A stretch of 64,000 bases of DNA from assembly GCF_900015215.1 (NCBI RefSeq), contig NZ_LN555523.1:1864381-1928380 (forward strand). The letters run 5' to 3'. Position numbers and translations under genes: made by a program. Below, piece after piece: positions 36,281-46,181 of this stretch. This DNA is from Romboutsia ilealis. Its GTDB lineage: Bacteria > Bacillota > Clostridia > Peptostreptococcales > Peptostreptococcaceae. The notes below the pieces were generated by a model. It did not search any database. It was not told where the DNA came from and worked only from the letters and a program-made list of their open reading frames with translations. The stretch's first letter is position 1, and the number at the start of each line of letters is the position of its first letter.

Positions 36281-37288
36281 CTATTTATCTCCGGGTTGAT
36301 TTTTTTCTAAAAATTCTTCTATTTCCTTAACTACATTCCCTTTTACAAACTTTATCCCTTGATTTATAGCATTTTTTATAGCTTTTGAATCTGAGCTTCC
36401 ATGAGCTTTTATAACTCCTCCATTAACCCCTAAAAGCGGTGCTCCACCATATTCAGAATAATCCATGTAACCCTTTAATTTTTTTAAATCATCTTTTATA
36501 AGCATAGCACCTAACTTTCCTTTTGTGCTACTTAATAATGTTTCTTTTATAAGTTTCATTACAGACATAGCTACACCTTCTGTTGATTTTAACAATATAT
36601 TCCCTGTGAATCCATCGCAAACTATTATGTCTGTATGTGCATTTATAACATCTCTTGCTTCTATATTACCGATAAAGTTTAAATCTAAGTTCTTTAATTC
36701 TTCATAAGACTTTTTAACTAAATCATTTCCTTTACCTTCTTCTATACCTATATTAGCTAATGCCACCTTAGGATTATTTATTTGTAATACCTTACTTGCA
36801 TATATATTACTCATGCCAGCAAATTGAACCAAGTTAATAGGTTTACAGTCTGCATTAGCTCCACCGTCTGCTATAATAGTCATCCCTCTTTTTACATTTG
36901 GTAAAGCTGGGCATAAACATGGTCTATCTATACCTTTTATTCTTCCTACTACAAATACACCTCCTGCAAGTACTGCACCAGTATTTCCAGCCGATATAAA
37001 GGCTTGTGCCTTACCTTCCTTAACAAGTCTAAGTCCAACTACCATAGATGAATCTTTTTTACTTCTAATCGCTTTTACTGGCTTATCCTCATTTTCTATA
37101 ACTTCAGTAGTATGTACTATTTCTAATTTACTTTTATCAAAATCATAATTGGATAATTCTTTTTCAAGTAAATCTTTATCTCCAGTTATTATTATATCTA
37201 CATTATATTCCTTTATAGCATTTACTACACCTTCTATATTTGACTTTGGTGCATTATCTCCACCCATACCATCTACTACAATTCTCAT
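36281..37288 (-). CDS. plsX: Phosphate acyltransferase PlsX
   Basis: It makes acyl-phosphate from acyl-ACP (or from activated exogenous fatty acids) for phospholipid synthesis. Family motifs are VVDGMGGDNAP at the N-terminus, SAGNTGAVLAG, ALPNVKRGMTIIADGGAN, GFTGNILLKSTEG and YGGAPLLGVNG. The 335 residues are full length. In many Clostridia plsX is followed by fab genes or acpP; here a terminator and then the spoIIIA operon follow. Confidence 0.95.
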   Translation of the reverse strand: MRIVVDGMGGDNAPKSNIEGVVNAIKEYNVDIIITGDKDLLEKELSNYDFDKSKLEIVHTTEVIENEDKPVKAIRSKKDSSMVVGLRLVKEGKAQAFISAGNTGAVLAGGVFVVGRIKGIDRPCLCPALPNVKRGMTIIADGGANADCKPINLVQFAGMSNIYASKVLQINNPKVALANIGIEEGKGNDLVKKSYEELKNLDLNFIGNIEARDVINAHTDIIVCDGFTGNILLKSTEGVAMSVMKLIKETLLSSTKGKLGAMLIKDDLKKLKGYMDYSEYGGAPLLGVNGGVIKAHGSSDSKAIKNAINQGIKFVKGNVVKEIEEFLEKNQPGDK

Positions 37289-37428
37289 AGATATTCCTCC
37301 TAACTTAAATTTATATACAAGTAATTATTACCTTTATAAAAATATATTTAAATTATTGATAAATACTAATAGTAGTATGCTATATTATTATAAAATTATC
37401 AATATATTATATATTTTTATTTTAAAGC

Positions 37429-37460
37429 AAAAAAAACATGTAGAATACATTCTACATGTT
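37429..37460 (-). terminator. Terminator between rpmF and plsX
   Basis: The stem ACATGTAGAA / TTCTACATGT is followed by eight T on the minus strand. It separates the yceD-rpmF unit from plsX, so plsX needs its own promoter or read-through. Confidence 0.85.
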
Positions 37461-37470
37461 TTAGAAGTTA

Positions 37471-37647
37471 TTATTCAGATACAACTTCTTTACCTTTATA
37501 ATATCCGCAATCTGGACACACTCTATGTGGTAATTTTGGCTCATGACATTGTGGACAACTTACGAATCCAGTTGCTACCATTTTAGAGTTAGCTGCTCTT
37601 CTCATTTTAGTTTTTGATTTAGATGTTTTACGCTTTGGTACTGCCAT
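37471..37647 (-). CDS. rpmF: 50S ribosomal protein L32
   Basis: This 58-residue protein begins [19 protein letters not shown] after the start Met and carries two zinc-binding CxxC pairs (CPQC, CPDC), the zinc-containing form of L32. GGAGG lies 7 nt before the ATG. It starts 13 nt after the yceD stop, the standard yceD-rpmF pair. Confidence 0.97.
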   Translation of the reverse strand: MAVPKRKTSKSKTKMRRAANSKMVATGFVSCPQCHEPKLPHRVCPDCGYYKGKEVVSE

Positions 37648-37660
37648 TTACGCCACCTCC

Positions 37661-38188
37661 TTAGTCATTTTTAAATATATCTTTTAATTTAGCAAAACGG
37701 GGATCTATGATCTCCTCGTCGTTCGCACTTTCATTACAAGAACAAGCTTCTATATTTAAGTTTGCTCCGCATCCTTGACAAAGCCCTTTACAATCTTCTT
37801 TACAAAGAACACTTGCAGGTATTTTGAAATCTAATGTCTGCTCTATTATATCAACAAAATCTACTTCTTGTCCATCAAATATTAATGCATCATCATCTTC
37901 AAATTCATCTTCATCAAAGCCTTCTTTAACTAAAAAACCTTGTATAGAATATTCTATTGGTACTTCTACCTCATCTAAACATCTTGAACAATTGTCAATA
38001 AGTATAAAGTCAACATCTATATCTAAGTATAAACCCTTATTAGTATTAGATACTTTACCTTTTATATTTATTGGTGAGGATAGTTTATAACTATTATTAC
38101 AATAATTAATAGTATCAATTTTTTGAGAAAAATTCAAGTCTAATTTGTCAGTTTCTCTTCTAATTAGTTTGTCTAGATTTATCTTCAT
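37661..38188 (-). CDS. yceD: YceD family protein (DUF177), 23S rRNA accumulation
   Basis: YceD proteins accompany rpmF and affect 23S rRNA accumulation. The 175 residues include a metal-binding-like CKEDCKGLCQGCGANLN and a C-terminal DPRFAKLKDI. I chose the ATG at 38188, with GAGGTG 6 nt upstream; a GTG 9 nt earlier overlaps that site. A near-consensus SigA promoter lies at 38217-38245. Confidence 0.9.
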   Translation of the reverse strand: MKINLDKLIRRETDKLDLNFSQKIDTINYCNNSYKLSSPINIKGKVSNTNKGLYLDIDVDFILIDNCSRCLDEVEVPIEYSIQGFLVKEGFDEDEFEDDDALIFDGQEVDFVDIIEQTLDFKIPASVLCKEDCKGLCQGCGANLNIEACSCNESANDEEIIDPRFAKLKDIFKND

Positions 38189-38216
38189 CAGATTCACCTC
38201 AATACATTACCAATTT

Positions 38217-38245
38217 ATTATACAAATTTGGCTTTTGTTTGTCAA
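38217..38245 (-). promoter_or_regulatory. SigA promoter of yceD-rpmF
   Basis: On the minus strand TTGACA (38245-38240) and TATAAT (38222-38217) are both exact consensus hexamers with a 17-nt spacer. The start codon of yceD is about 29 nt downstream of the -10. Confidence 0.9.
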
Positions 38246-38297
38246 GTATTTTTACTTGATAGATATTTTTGCCATTAATATTGTATATCTACAAAAT

Positions 38298-38323
38298 ATA
38301 AGGTAGGTTTTACCCTACCTTAT
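38298..38323. terminator. ackA terminator
   Basis: ATAAGGTAGG / CCTACCTTAT form a 10-bp stem with a 6-nt loop, 22 nt after the ackA stop. The flanks are AT-rich on both sides, so it may act in either direction. Confidence 0.75.
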
Positions 38324-38345
38324 AAAATATTATATCCATTTATAA

Positions 38346-39542
38346 TTATTTTACTAATTCTAATGTATCTCTAGCTATCATTAATTCTTCGTTAGTAGGT
38401 ATTAATAATATCTTAACTTTTGAATCTTCAGTAGATATTACTCTTTCTTTACCTCTTACTTTGTTAGCTTCTTCATCTAACTTCATTCCTAAGAAGTCCA
38501 TGTTAGCCATTATATCAGCTCTCATACCTATACCATTTTCGCCAACACCAGCAGTGAATACAACAGCGTCAACACCGTTCATTTCTGCAGCGTAAGATCC
38601 TATATATTTCTTAACTTTTTTAGCATATGATTCTAAAGCTACTTGAGCTAATTCATTATTTTGAGCAGCAGCATCTTCTATATCTCTGAAGTCTGAAGAT
38701 ATACCAGTCATTCCGTATACCCCTGACTTTTTGTTCATTAAATCACTTAATCCTTTAGCGTCTAATCCTTCTTTTTCCATTAAGAATGGTAGTATAGCTG
38801 CGTCTATATCTCCACATCTAGTTCCCATTATTAATCCTTCAAGAGGAGTGAACCCCATACTTGTATCAACTGACTTACCACCATCTATTGCAGCTACAGA
38901 AGCTCCATTTCCTAAGTGACAAGTTATTATTTTACAATCTTCTATGTTTTTACCTAACATAGCAGCAGCTCTTTGAGATACATATCTATGAGAAGTTCCA
39001 TGGAATCCGTATCTTCTTACACCGTACTTAGTGTATAATTCATGAGGTAATCCATATAAGTAAGATGATTTAGGCATTGTTTGATGGAAAGCAGTATCGA
39101 ATACTCCTACCATTGGTACTCCTGGAAGTATAGCTTCACAAGCTTCTATTCCCATTATGTTAGCTGGGTTGTGAAGTGGTGCTAATTCTATACATTCTTC
39201 TAAAGCAGCTTTAACTTCATCAGTTATTAATACTGAACCAGCGAACTTTTCTCCCCCGTGAACAACTCTGTGTCCTACAGCTTCAACTTCTTTTATGTCT
39301 TTAACTCCACCGTATTGTGAATCAACTACAGCGTCTAATACTAACTTTATAGCATCTTGATGGTTTTTCATTGGTTGTTCAACTATAAGTTTTCCTTCAA
39401 CACCATCTTTTTCTTGCTTTAGTACAGAACCTTCTATACCTATTCTTTCAACTAATCCTACACATAAAACTTCTTCATTCGACATATCTATTAACTGATA
39501 TTTTAATGAAGAACTACCACAGTTTAATACTAATATTTTCAT
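38346..39542 (-). CDS. ackA: Acetate kinase
   Basis: It converts acetyl phosphate and ADP to acetate and ATP, the main substrate-level ATP step in acetate-forming anaerobes. ASKHA fold motifs: [58 protein letters not shown] and [10 protein letters not shown]. It is 398 residues. No pta gene is adjacent. Codon usage is noticeably G/C-ending compared with neighbours (many gct, gca, gtt), fitting high expression. The promoter is at 39605-39634. Confidence 0.97.
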   Translation of the reverse strand: MKILVLNCGSSSLKYQLIDMSNEEVLCVGLVERIGIEGSVLKQEKDGVEGKLIVEQPMKNHQDAIKLVLDAVVDSQYGGVKDIKEVEAVGHRVVHGGEKFAGSVLITDEVKAALEECIELAPLHNPANIMGIEACEAILPGVPMVGVFDTAFHQTMPKSSYLYGLPHELYTKYGVRRYGFHGTSHRYVSQRAAAMLGKNIEDCKIITCHLGNGASVAAIDGGKSVDTSMGFTPLEGLIMGTRCGDIDAAILPFLMEKEGLDAKGLSDLMNKKSGVYGMTGISSDFRDIEDAAAQNNELAQVALESYAKKVKKYIGSYAAEMNGVDAVVFTAGVGENGIGMRADIMANMDFLGMKLDEEANKVRGKERVISTEDSKVKILLIPTNEELMIARDTLELVK

Positions 39543-39604
39543 TAGTATACCTCCTTAAAATTTCAAAGATAATATGTAATAAGCTTTAGGCTTAAAATAT
39601 ACTA

Positions 39605-39634
39605 AGTATAATTTGTATACATTAAACATTTCAA
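39605..39634 (-). promoter_or_regulatory. Probable SigA promoter of ackA
   Basis: On the minus strand TTGAAA (39634-39629) and TATACT (39610-39605) are separated by 18 nt, about 65 nt upstream of the ackA start. Both hexamers match consensus at five of six or close to it. Confidence 0.5.
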
Positions 39635-39825
39635 CAATAATTAATATACCACTTTTTTTTTAGAAAAGTATATATAATTTAAGATATTTATATTAGTCTA
39701 CATTATTTTTCTCCATTTGTTATAATATTATAATAGAATTAACAAATTTATTTCTAATATAAAATAATATTTTTTTGAAATTTGTTAATAACCTTTATTA
39801 AAAAATAAAAAAAGGAGAAATTTTC

Positions 39826-41094
39826 ATGAAAATACTTGGACTTATAGTTGAATATAATCCTTTTCATAACGGTCACTTATATCATTTACAAAAATCCATA
39901 GAAAAAACTCAAGCTACTCATACTATAGCTATTATGAGTGGTAATTTCTTACAAAGAGGAGAACCTGCTTTATTTGATAAATATACAAGAGCTCATGCCG
40001 CTGTTAAAAATGGTGTTGATTTAGTTATTGAACTTCCCACAATGTTTGCTTGTCAAAGTGCAGAAATCTTTTCTCATGGTGCAATAACTACTCTAAATAC
40101 TTTAAATTGCGTTGATTCAATTTGCTTTGGAAGTGAAGAAGGAGATATCGATATTCTTTATACAATATCTAAAATATTAGTAGATGAGCCTAAAGAATTT
40201 AAAATATGCCTAAAAAAATATCTAGATGATGGAATGTTATTTCCAACAGCTAGAAGTTTAGCATTATTTGATTATATTAATAAATTTAAACTTTTAGATA
40301 TTTCAAAAGAAAAACTTTTAGATATATTAAATTCATCAAACAACATACTAGGTTTAGAATACATCAAAAGTATATTAAAGTTAAATAGTAAAATAAAACC
40401 TTACACTATAACTAGAGTTCAATCAGATTATAATAGCGAAACTATAGAAAGTAATATTTGTTCTGCAACTGCAATAAGAAAGCAATTAAAAAATTTAAAT
40501 GATATTTCTTCTATCTCTAAAGTTGTACCTAATAATACATTCGATGTTCTAAAAGGTAAATTTAATGATAATTTCTATCCTATGTTTGATGATAATTATT
40601 TTGAAATCCTATCATCAATAATAGTTAGAGATAAAGATATTTTAAATACATACTTTGATGTGAATGAGGGGATTGAAAATAGAATATACCAAAATATTTT
40701 TACATCTTCAACATTAGGTGATTTGAAGGAATCTATAAAATCTAAAAGATATACTATGACCAAAATAAAAAGAACTTTAAATAATATATTACTTGGAATT
40801 ACTAAAAATGATATGAAGAAAATAAAAAACATTAATAGTATACCTTATATAAGAATATTAGCTTTTAATGACAAAGGACGTGAAATAATAAAAAATATAA
40901 AAAACAATTCTGAGGTAAATATCATAAATAAATTCTCTAATATTTCATTTTCTAAAGATGATGATATATTCAAAACATTAATAGACTATGATATAAAAGC
41001 AAGTAATATATATAATCTTATCTATTATAAAAACAATAAAAATCTATTAAAGGGTCCTATGGACTTTTACATATCACCTAAATATGTAAAATAA
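39826..41094 (+). CDS. tmcAL: tRNA(Met) cytidine acetate ligase TmcAL (YlbM)
   Basis: It uses ATP and acetate to acetylate the wobble cytidine of elongator tRNA-Met. It is a nucleotidyltransferase-fold protein with an N-terminal [17 protein letters not shown] (HxGH-like motif), [21 protein letters not shown] and CFGSEEGDI. The 422 residues are slightly longer than the Bacillus protein. It is divergent from ackA; the product acetate of AckA is its substrate. GGAGAAATTTTC precedes the ATG. Confidence 0.93.
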   Translation: MKILGLIVEYNPFHNGHLYHLQKSIEKTQATHTIAIMSGNFLQRGEPALFDKYTRAHAAVKNGVDLVIELPTMFACQSAEIFSHGAITTLNTLNCVDSICFGSEEGDIDILYTISKILVDEPKEFKICLKKYLDDGMLFPTARSLALFDYINKFKLLDISKEKLLDILNSSNNILGLEYIKSILKLNSKIKPYTITRVQSDYNSETIESNICSATAIRKQLKNLNDISSISKVVPNNTFDVLKGKFNDNFYPMFDDNYFEILSSIIVRDKDILNTYFDVNEGIENRIYQNIFTSSTLGDLKESIKSKRYTMTKIKRTLNNILLGITKNDMKKIKNINSIPYIRILAFNDKGREIIKNIKNNSEVNIINKFSNISFSKDDDIFKTLIDYDIKASNIYNLIYYKNNKNLLKGPMDFYISPKYVK

Positions 41095-41127
41095 GTATAC
41101 AACCTTTTATCATATATGACTACTCCA

Positions 41128-41157
41128 TCTAATATAATAATCCTATATTAGATGGAT
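41128..41157 (+). repeat. Hairpin immediately upstream of ylbJ
   Basis: CCATCTAATATA and TATATTAGATGG are perfect 12-bp arms around a 6-nt loop. The 3' arm ends 5 nt before the ylbJ GTG start and just before AGGTGG. No T-run follows, so it does not look like a tmcAL terminator. Confidence 0.55.
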
Positions 41158-41162
41158 GGTAG

Positions 41163-42377
41163 GTGGTCAAAATTAGTAAAAAACAAATTATCAACTTTTT
41201 CTTTCCTATTTTAATTGTTGTTACCTTAATATTAGGTATCGTAAGCTATCCAAATGAATCTATTTTGGCAGCTAAAAAAGGTTTATCTATTTGGACTAAT
41301 GTATTAATACCTTCACTATTACCTTTTATAATAGGGGCAAATTTAGTTGTAGACTTAAAAGTTGTAGATATAATAGGATATATTATTAATCCTATTACTA
41401 AGTTTATTTTTAATGTATCAGGTAAAAGCGCTTTAGTCTTTGTTATCTCTACCGTATCCGGTTACCCTGTAGGTGCAAAGCTAGCATCAGAACTTAGAAA
41501 TAACAATCAAATATCTCAATTTGAAGGTCAACGATTAGTCTCATTTTGTTCTACATCCGGTCCATTATTTATAGTTGGATCTGTAGCAACAGGAATGTTT
41601 AAAAACCCTTCATTAGGATATTTAATGCTTATTTGTCATTATCTTGGTTCTATATCTGTAGGACTATTATTTAGAAATTATGGTAAAGAGTCTCTAAGTA
41701 GTGACAAGTCCTCATTAAAAACAAATGTATTAAATACAATAAATAATAGATACAAAGATGAGAGGGGTTTTTTTGTTTTATTCGGAAGCGCTGTATTTAA
41801 TGGTGTTAATACATTGCTTTCTATTGGAGGATTTGTAATTGTATTTTCCGTAGTTTTTGAAATATTTTCACTTTTTAATGTAATTTCTTTAATTTCATCA
41901 ATCCTTTATCTTCCTCTTTCCTTATTTGGTGTTACTAAAGAACTTTGTCATGCATTCATAAGTGGATTATTTGAAATTACTATAGGATGCGATAGAGTAT
42001 CTTCCGTATTATCAACCCCTGAAGTTTTAAGAGCTTCTCTTTCTAGCTTTTTAATTGGATTTAGTGGATTATCTATACTAGCTCAGTGTTGCAATTTTAT
42101 AGCTAAAACTGATATAAATACAAAATTTTATATTTTCAGTAAATTTTTACACGGTTGTATAGCTAGTATATTTACTTTTTTATTATATCCAATATTAAAA
42201 TCAGATTTATTTGTATCTAATTTTGATACAATGTATAATTTAGTTTATGATAATTCAGTATGGAATTTTTACTCAAGAAATTATAATATAATTCTTCCTA
42301 TATTTATAATCCTTTACATATTTATGATATTATTAATATTAGAAAAAACTAGTTATAATCTAAAAAAAGAAAGCTAA
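41163..42377 (+). CDS. ylbJ: Sporulation integral membrane protein YlbJ
   Basis: This nucleoside-recognition (Gate) domain membrane protein is required for spore cortex formation in Bacillus. About ten hydrophobic segments; motifs GLSIWTNVLIPSLLPF, STVSGYPVGAKLASEL and FCSTSGPLFIVGSVATGMF. It is 404 residues. The start is unclear: GTG at 41163 follows an in-frame TAG directly and has only a weak GGATGG site, whereas AGGTGG at 41161-41166 is well placed for an ATT at 41172. It lies beside tmcAL, as ylbJ lies near ylbM in Bacillus. Confidence 0.9.
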   Translation: MVKISKKQIINFFFPILIVVTLILGIVSYPNESILAAKKGLSIWTNVLIPSLLPFIIGANLVVDLKVVDIIGYIINPITKFIFNVSGKSALVFVISTVSGYPVGAKLASELRNNNQISQFEGQRLVSFCSTSGPLFIVGSVATGMFKNPSLGYLMLICHYLGSISVGLLFRNYGKESLSSDKSSLKTNVLNTINNRYKDERGFFVLFGSAVFNGVNTLLSIGGFVIVFSVVFEIFSLFNVISLISSILYLPLSLFGVTKELCHAFISGLFEITIGCDRVSSVLSTPEVLRASLSSFLIGFSGLSILAQCCNFIAKTDINTKFYIFSKFLHGCIASIFTFLLYPILKSDLFVSNFDTMYNLVYDNSVWNFYSRNYNIILPIFIILYIFMILLILEKTSYNLKKES

Positions 42378-42392
42378 TTTTAGCTTTCTTTT
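42362..42392. terminator. Shared terminator of ylbJ and the coiled-coil gene
   Basis: AAAAAAAGAAAGCTAA / TTAGCTTTCTTTT, flanked by A-run and T-run, lies between two convergent genes and overlaps the ylbJ stop. It can serve both strands. Confidence 0.85.
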
Positions 42393-42915
42393 ACTTTCCT
42401 GGGTTTAATTCAATTCTATTTCGTTCAATCTCTTGTAATATACTTTTTAAGTTATGCTCTACAGTCGTTAATACATCTTCTGCATATTCTATTGACCCAA
42501 GTTTTATTTCTTTTGCAACAATTTCAGCCCTTGAAATCATCTCATTTGCTTTTTCTTCAGCCTTCACAACTGGCTCACTAGCTTCTAAATATGCATCTAA
42601 TATTTCTTGAGAATTTTTCTTTAATTCTTCTATATTATTTTCATATTCTTCCTTTATTCTTTCAGCTTCTTTCTTAGCTTGTTCAACTATTTCAAGAGCT
42701 TCTTGTTTAGAATCATTTATAATTTTATGCCTTTCTTTATTTACCCAAGATGCTTGTTTTAATTCTTCTGGTAATGATGCTTTTATATTATTTATTAATT
42801 CTAATACTTCATCTTTATCAATACCACTTTTATGTGAAAATGGTATTGAAGAAGCATTACTTATTATACATTCTAATTCTTCAAATCTATCCATAACTTC
42901 TAAATCTACATACAT
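42391..42915 (-). CDS. Coiled-coil protein of unknown function downstream of coaD
   Basis: The 174 residues are largely alpha-helical. They comprise a short N-terminal part (~1-55, with MDRFEELECIISNA), a long coiled coil (~60-125, HKIINDSKQEALEIVEQAKKE) and a C-terminal helix (SILQEIERNRIELNPGK). Relatives beside coaD in Clostridia are often labelled ATPase or V-type subunit E-like because of the coiled coil, but no nucleotide motif is present. It has a DivIVA/SepIVA-like flavour only. GGGGGGAACG precedes the ATG; it overlaps coaD by 10 nt. Confidence 0.75.
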   Translation of the reverse strand: MYVDLEVMDRFEELECIISNASSIPFSHKSGIDKDEVLELINNIKASLPEELKQASWVNKERHKIINDSKQEALEIVEQAKKEAERIKEEYENNIEELKKNSQEILDAYLEASEPVVKAEEKANEMISRAEIVAKEIKLGSIEYAEDVLTTVEHNLKSILQEIERNRIELNPGK

Positions 42916-43415
42916 TTTTCGTTCCCCCCATTAGCTTTTCTTTGTAGTTCATCTAAAACAGTTTCTGGCACTAAATTTTTAACATCTCCACCAAATGTTA
43001 ATACTTCTTTTATTAATGACGAACTTATAAATGAATATTCTGTTTTTGTAGGTAGTATAATAGTTTCTATATTTGGATTTAGCTCTCTATTCATATGAGC
43101 CATTTGTAGTTCATACTCTATATCCGCTCCTGTTCTCACACCTCTTATTAAAGTATCTATCCCATGGTCTTGGCAATAATTTACTAAAAGTCCATCAAAG
43201 CTAACTATTTTTATATTTTTTAGATGCTTTGTACAAGATTTAATTAATTCTACTCTTTCATCAAAATTAAATAAACCTTTTTTATTTGGGTTATAAAGCA
43301 CCCCTATTTGTAACTCATCAAATAGTTTTGAAGCTCTACAAATTATATCTAAATGACCATTTGTAATGGGATCAAAACTTCCTGCAAATATAGCTTTTCT
43401 CTTTCTACTTTTCAT
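42906..43415 (-). CDS. coaD: Phosphopantetheine adenylyltransferase
   Basis: It transfers AMP to 4'-phosphopantetheine in coenzyme A synthesis. The nucleotidyltransferase HxGH-type motif is in AGSFDPITNGHLDII, and TEYSFISSSLIKEV is the conserved C-terminal segment. The 169 residues are typical. It is 1 nt from the rsmD stop and GGAGG precedes the ATG. Confidence 0.96.
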   Translation of the reverse strand: MKSRKRKAIFAGSFDPITNGHLDIICRASKLFDELQIGVLYNPNKKGLFNFDERVELIKSCTKHLKNIKIVSFDGLLVNYCQDHGIDTLIRGVRTGADIEYELQMAHMNRELNPNIETIILPTKTEYSFISSSLIKEVLTFGGDVKNLVPETVLDELQRKANGGNEKCM

Positions 43416-43416
43416 T

Positions 43417-43974
43417 TTATTCCTCCAATTTATAAAATGTTAAAGTTGTATTTCCATATTTTTTATCTCTAGTTTTTTCTAATCTTCCTATTTTTTCTAC
43501 AAATTTATCTTTTGTATCGTGTTCAACAACTATTATCCCATCATCACATAATAAATCTGCCTCGTCTATATTTGAAAGAGCATCTATAAACATATTCTTA
43601 TAGTATGGAGGATCCATAAAAATTATATCAAATTTTTTATTTTGAATCTTTAATCTGTCTATTGCATTTTTAAAATCTAAATTTAAAATTGTACTTTCAT
43701 TTTCTACACGAGCTTTCTTTATATTAGATTTTACTATATTTATACTTTCTTTGCTAACATCTACAAATGTAGCAGATGATGCACCTCTAGATAAGCATTC
43801 TATACCTAATGAACCAGTGCCTGCAAATAAATCTAATACATTGCTATCTATTATATATGGATTTATTATATTAAATAAAGACTCTTTAACTCTATCTGTA
43901 GTAGGTCTTACATCTTCATTTTTTGGAGTATCTAATTTTAGTCCTCTTACTTTTCCTGATATTACTCTCAACAA
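43417..43974 (-). CDS. rsmD: 16S rRNA (guanine966-N2) methyltransferase RsmD
   Basis: It methylates G966 of 16S rRNA in the assembled small subunit. The N-terminal RVISGKVRGLKLDTP, RPTTDRVKESLFNI, SAM motif VLDLFAGTGSLGIE and catalytic FDIIFMDPPYYKN are all present. The gene starts with two consecutive TTG codons after AGGTG; the first is taken here. It is paired with coaD, as in most Firmicutes. Confidence 0.95.
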   Translation of the reverse strand: MLRVISGKVRGLKLDTPKNEDVRPTTDRVKESLFNIINPYIIDSNVLDLFAGTGSLGIECLSRGASSATFVDVSKESINIVKSNIKKARVENESTILNLDFKNAIDRLKIQNKKFDIIFMDPPYYKNMFIDALSNIDEADLLCDDGIIVVEHDTKDKFVEKIGRLEKTRDKKYGNTTLTFYKLEE

Positions 43975-44009
43975 ACTTCACCTCTTTGTATATTTTAACA
44001 TAATTTTAA

Positions 44010-46070
44010 TTAATTTAATGAAATTTCTTTAACGGAATGTTCAAATTTTGTCAGAATCTCTCTTTTCAACATCTTATTTTCATTATTTTGTAATTTATAA
44101 TCTAATCCTATAATATATCTAGCCTCTTGTTGAGCTAGCTTTAATATCTTCATATGCTTAAATATATTAGCAACTTTAAGTTCTGGAAGTCCATGTTGTC
44201 TAGTTCCAAAAAATTCACCTGGACCTCTTATTTCTAAGTCTTTTTCTGATATTTTAAATCCATCATTTGTTTCTTCCATTATAGACATTCTTTGTCTACA
44301 AACTTCACTCTTTGATGCATATATTAAAATACAATAAGACTTATGACTTCCTCTACCTACACGACCTCTTAATTGGTGAAGTTGAGCAAGACCAAATCTT
44401 TCAGCATTCTCTATTATCATTAATGTTGCATTTGGAACATTTACTCCTACTTCTATAACTGTTGTTGATACTAATATATCTATTTCTTTATTTTTGAAAC
44501 TTTTCATTATCTCATCTTTTTCACTAGCTTTCATTTTTCCATGTAAAAGACCTACTCTCAGGTCGCTAAAATACTCCAACTTTAATTCCTCTACTAATTC
44601 AGTTGCAGCTTTTGCTTCTATAGCTTCACTTTCTTCAACTAATGGACATACTATATATACTTGTCTACCCTTTTCAACCTCTCTTCTTACTAAAGAGTTG
44701 TAAGCTTTATCTCTTTTTCCTTTATCTATAGCCAATGTTTCTATTGGCTGCCTTCCCGGAGGAAGCTCATCTATTATAGATATATCTAAATCTCCATAAA
44801 GTATAAGCGCTAGAGTTCTCGGTATTGGAGTTGCTGTCATTACTAGTATATCTGGATTTATGCCTTTTTCTGAAAGCTTACTTCTTTGCCTTACACCAAA
44901 TCTATGTTGTTCATCAGTTATAACTATACCTAAATTATTAAATTCAACTTTATCCTCTATTAATGCATGAGTTCCTATTAATATATCAATTTCCTTATTC
45001 TTTACTCTTTCTAAAACTTTTTCCTTTTGTTTTTTAGTAAGACTTCCTACTAATAATTCAATTTCTATACCAAATGGCTTTAATGTTTCAGATAAGGATA
45101 TATAATGCTGCTCTGCTAATATCTCGGTTGGAGCCATTAATGCACCTTGATACCCATTTAAAACACAATTTGCTAACGCTAAAAGAGCTACTACAGTTTT
45201 TCCAGAACCAACATCTCCCTGTACTAATCTGTTCATTACCTTATTAGATTCCATGTCTTCTATAATCTCATTTAGTGCTCTATTTTGAGCATTAGTAAGT
45301 TTAAACGGTAGTGCATCTAATATATTATCTAGCTTTTCATTTCTATTAAATTTTATTCCATCAACCTCAGTTGTCCCATTTTTAAACATAAATAAACCTA
45401 ACTGAAGAATTAGAAATTCTTCAAATACAATTCTATACAAAGCTATTTTTAATGCATCTTTAGTAGTAGGATTATGAATATTTCTTATAGCATAGTCTAT
45501 ACTACATAACTTATACTTTTCTATTATCCTCTGAGGTAAATACTCTTTTATTCTTATTTCTTCATTATTTAAAACAGATTTTATAATACTTATTATCTCT
45601 TTATTAGTTACTCCGTAAGTCAATGGATATATAGGCATAACTTTACATGTATTTTTAGGATCATTTGTAAGATGTTCTATCTCACAAGAACTTAACTCTA
45701 TAGTTTTAAATTCTTTTTTAACTTTACCAAATACTAATATAGTATCTCCACATTTATATAAGTTCTTTATATGTGGTTGATTAAAGAATGCGAGTTTTGC
45801 ATATCCTGTTTCATCTTTTATATCAATTTTAGTAAGTGTCATTCCTTTTTTAGGACTTGTTGTATTTACCGATACTATTATAGCTTTTATAGTAGCCTTT
45901 TCATCATTTTGTAACTGAGCTATCTTTTTTAAATTATTTCTATCTTCAAATTGCCTTGGAAAATAAAATAATAAATCTTTTAGTGTAAATATTCCTAACT
46001 TATTAAGCTTATATGCTTTTTTAGGACCTATACCTTTTACATATTGTATGTCTTTCTCTAAATCAATCAT
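44010..46070 (-). CDS. recG: ATP-dependent DNA helicase RecG
   Basis: It remodels stalled forks and Holliday junctions. It has an N-terminal wedge/OB domain (~1-230), helicase motif I (GDVGSGKTVVALLAL), DEQH motif II (IVITDEQHRFGVRQ), TATPIPRTLAL and motifs V-VI in TTVIEVGVNVPNA and QLHQLRGRVGRG. About 686 residues. I chose the ATG at 46070, 6 nt after AGGTG; a GTG 9 nt earlier is possible. A terminator precedes it, so it has its own promoter or depends on read-through. Confidence 0.96.
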   Translation of the reverse strand: MIDLEKDIQYVKGIGPKKAYKLNKLGIFTLKDLLFYFPRQFEDRNNLKKIAQLQNDEKATIKAIIVSVNTTSPKKGMTLTKIDIKDETGYAKLAFFNQPHIKNLYKCGDTILVFGKVKKEFKTIELSSCEIEHLTNDPKNTCKVMPIYPLTYGVTNKEIISIIKSVLNNEEIRIKEYLPQRIIEKYKLCSIDYAIRNIHNPTTKDALKIALYRIVFEEFLILQLGLFMFKNGTTEVDGIKFNRNEKLDNILDALPFKLTNAQNRALNEIIEDMESNKVMNRLVQGDVGSGKTVVALLALANCVLNGYQGALMAPTEILAEQHYISLSETLKPFGIEIELLVGSLTKKQKEKVLERVKNKEIDILIGTHALIEDKVEFNNLGIVITDEQHRFGVRQRSKLSEKGINPDILVMTATPIPRTLALILYGDLDISIIDELPPGRQPIETLAIDKGKRDKAYNSLVRREVEKGRQVYIVCPLVEESEAIEAKAATELVEELKLEYFSDLRVGLLHGKMKASEKDEIMKSFKNKEIDILVSTTVIEVGVNVPNATLMIIENAERFGLAQLHQLRGRVGRGSHKSYCILIYASKSEVCRQRMSIMEETNDGFKISEKDLEIRGPGEFFGTRQHGLPELKVANIFKHMKILKLAQQEARYIIGLDYKLQNNENKMLKREILTKFEHSVKEISLN

Positions 46071-46088
46071 TTTTATCACCTATAAATA

Positions 46089-46124
46089 AAGCCCTGTACA
46101 AATAACATTATCATACAGGACTTT
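46089..46124 (-). terminator. Terminator between the FakA-like gene and recG
   Basis: AAAGTCCTGTA / TACAGGGCTTT (minus strand) pair with one wobble around a 15-nt loop, followed by ATTT. It is weaker than the other terminators because the loop is long. Confidence 0.6.
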
Positions 46125-46181
46125 AAAAATTAACTTTATTAATCTATGCTACGAACTAAAATATATTCGTTACTTAGATAA

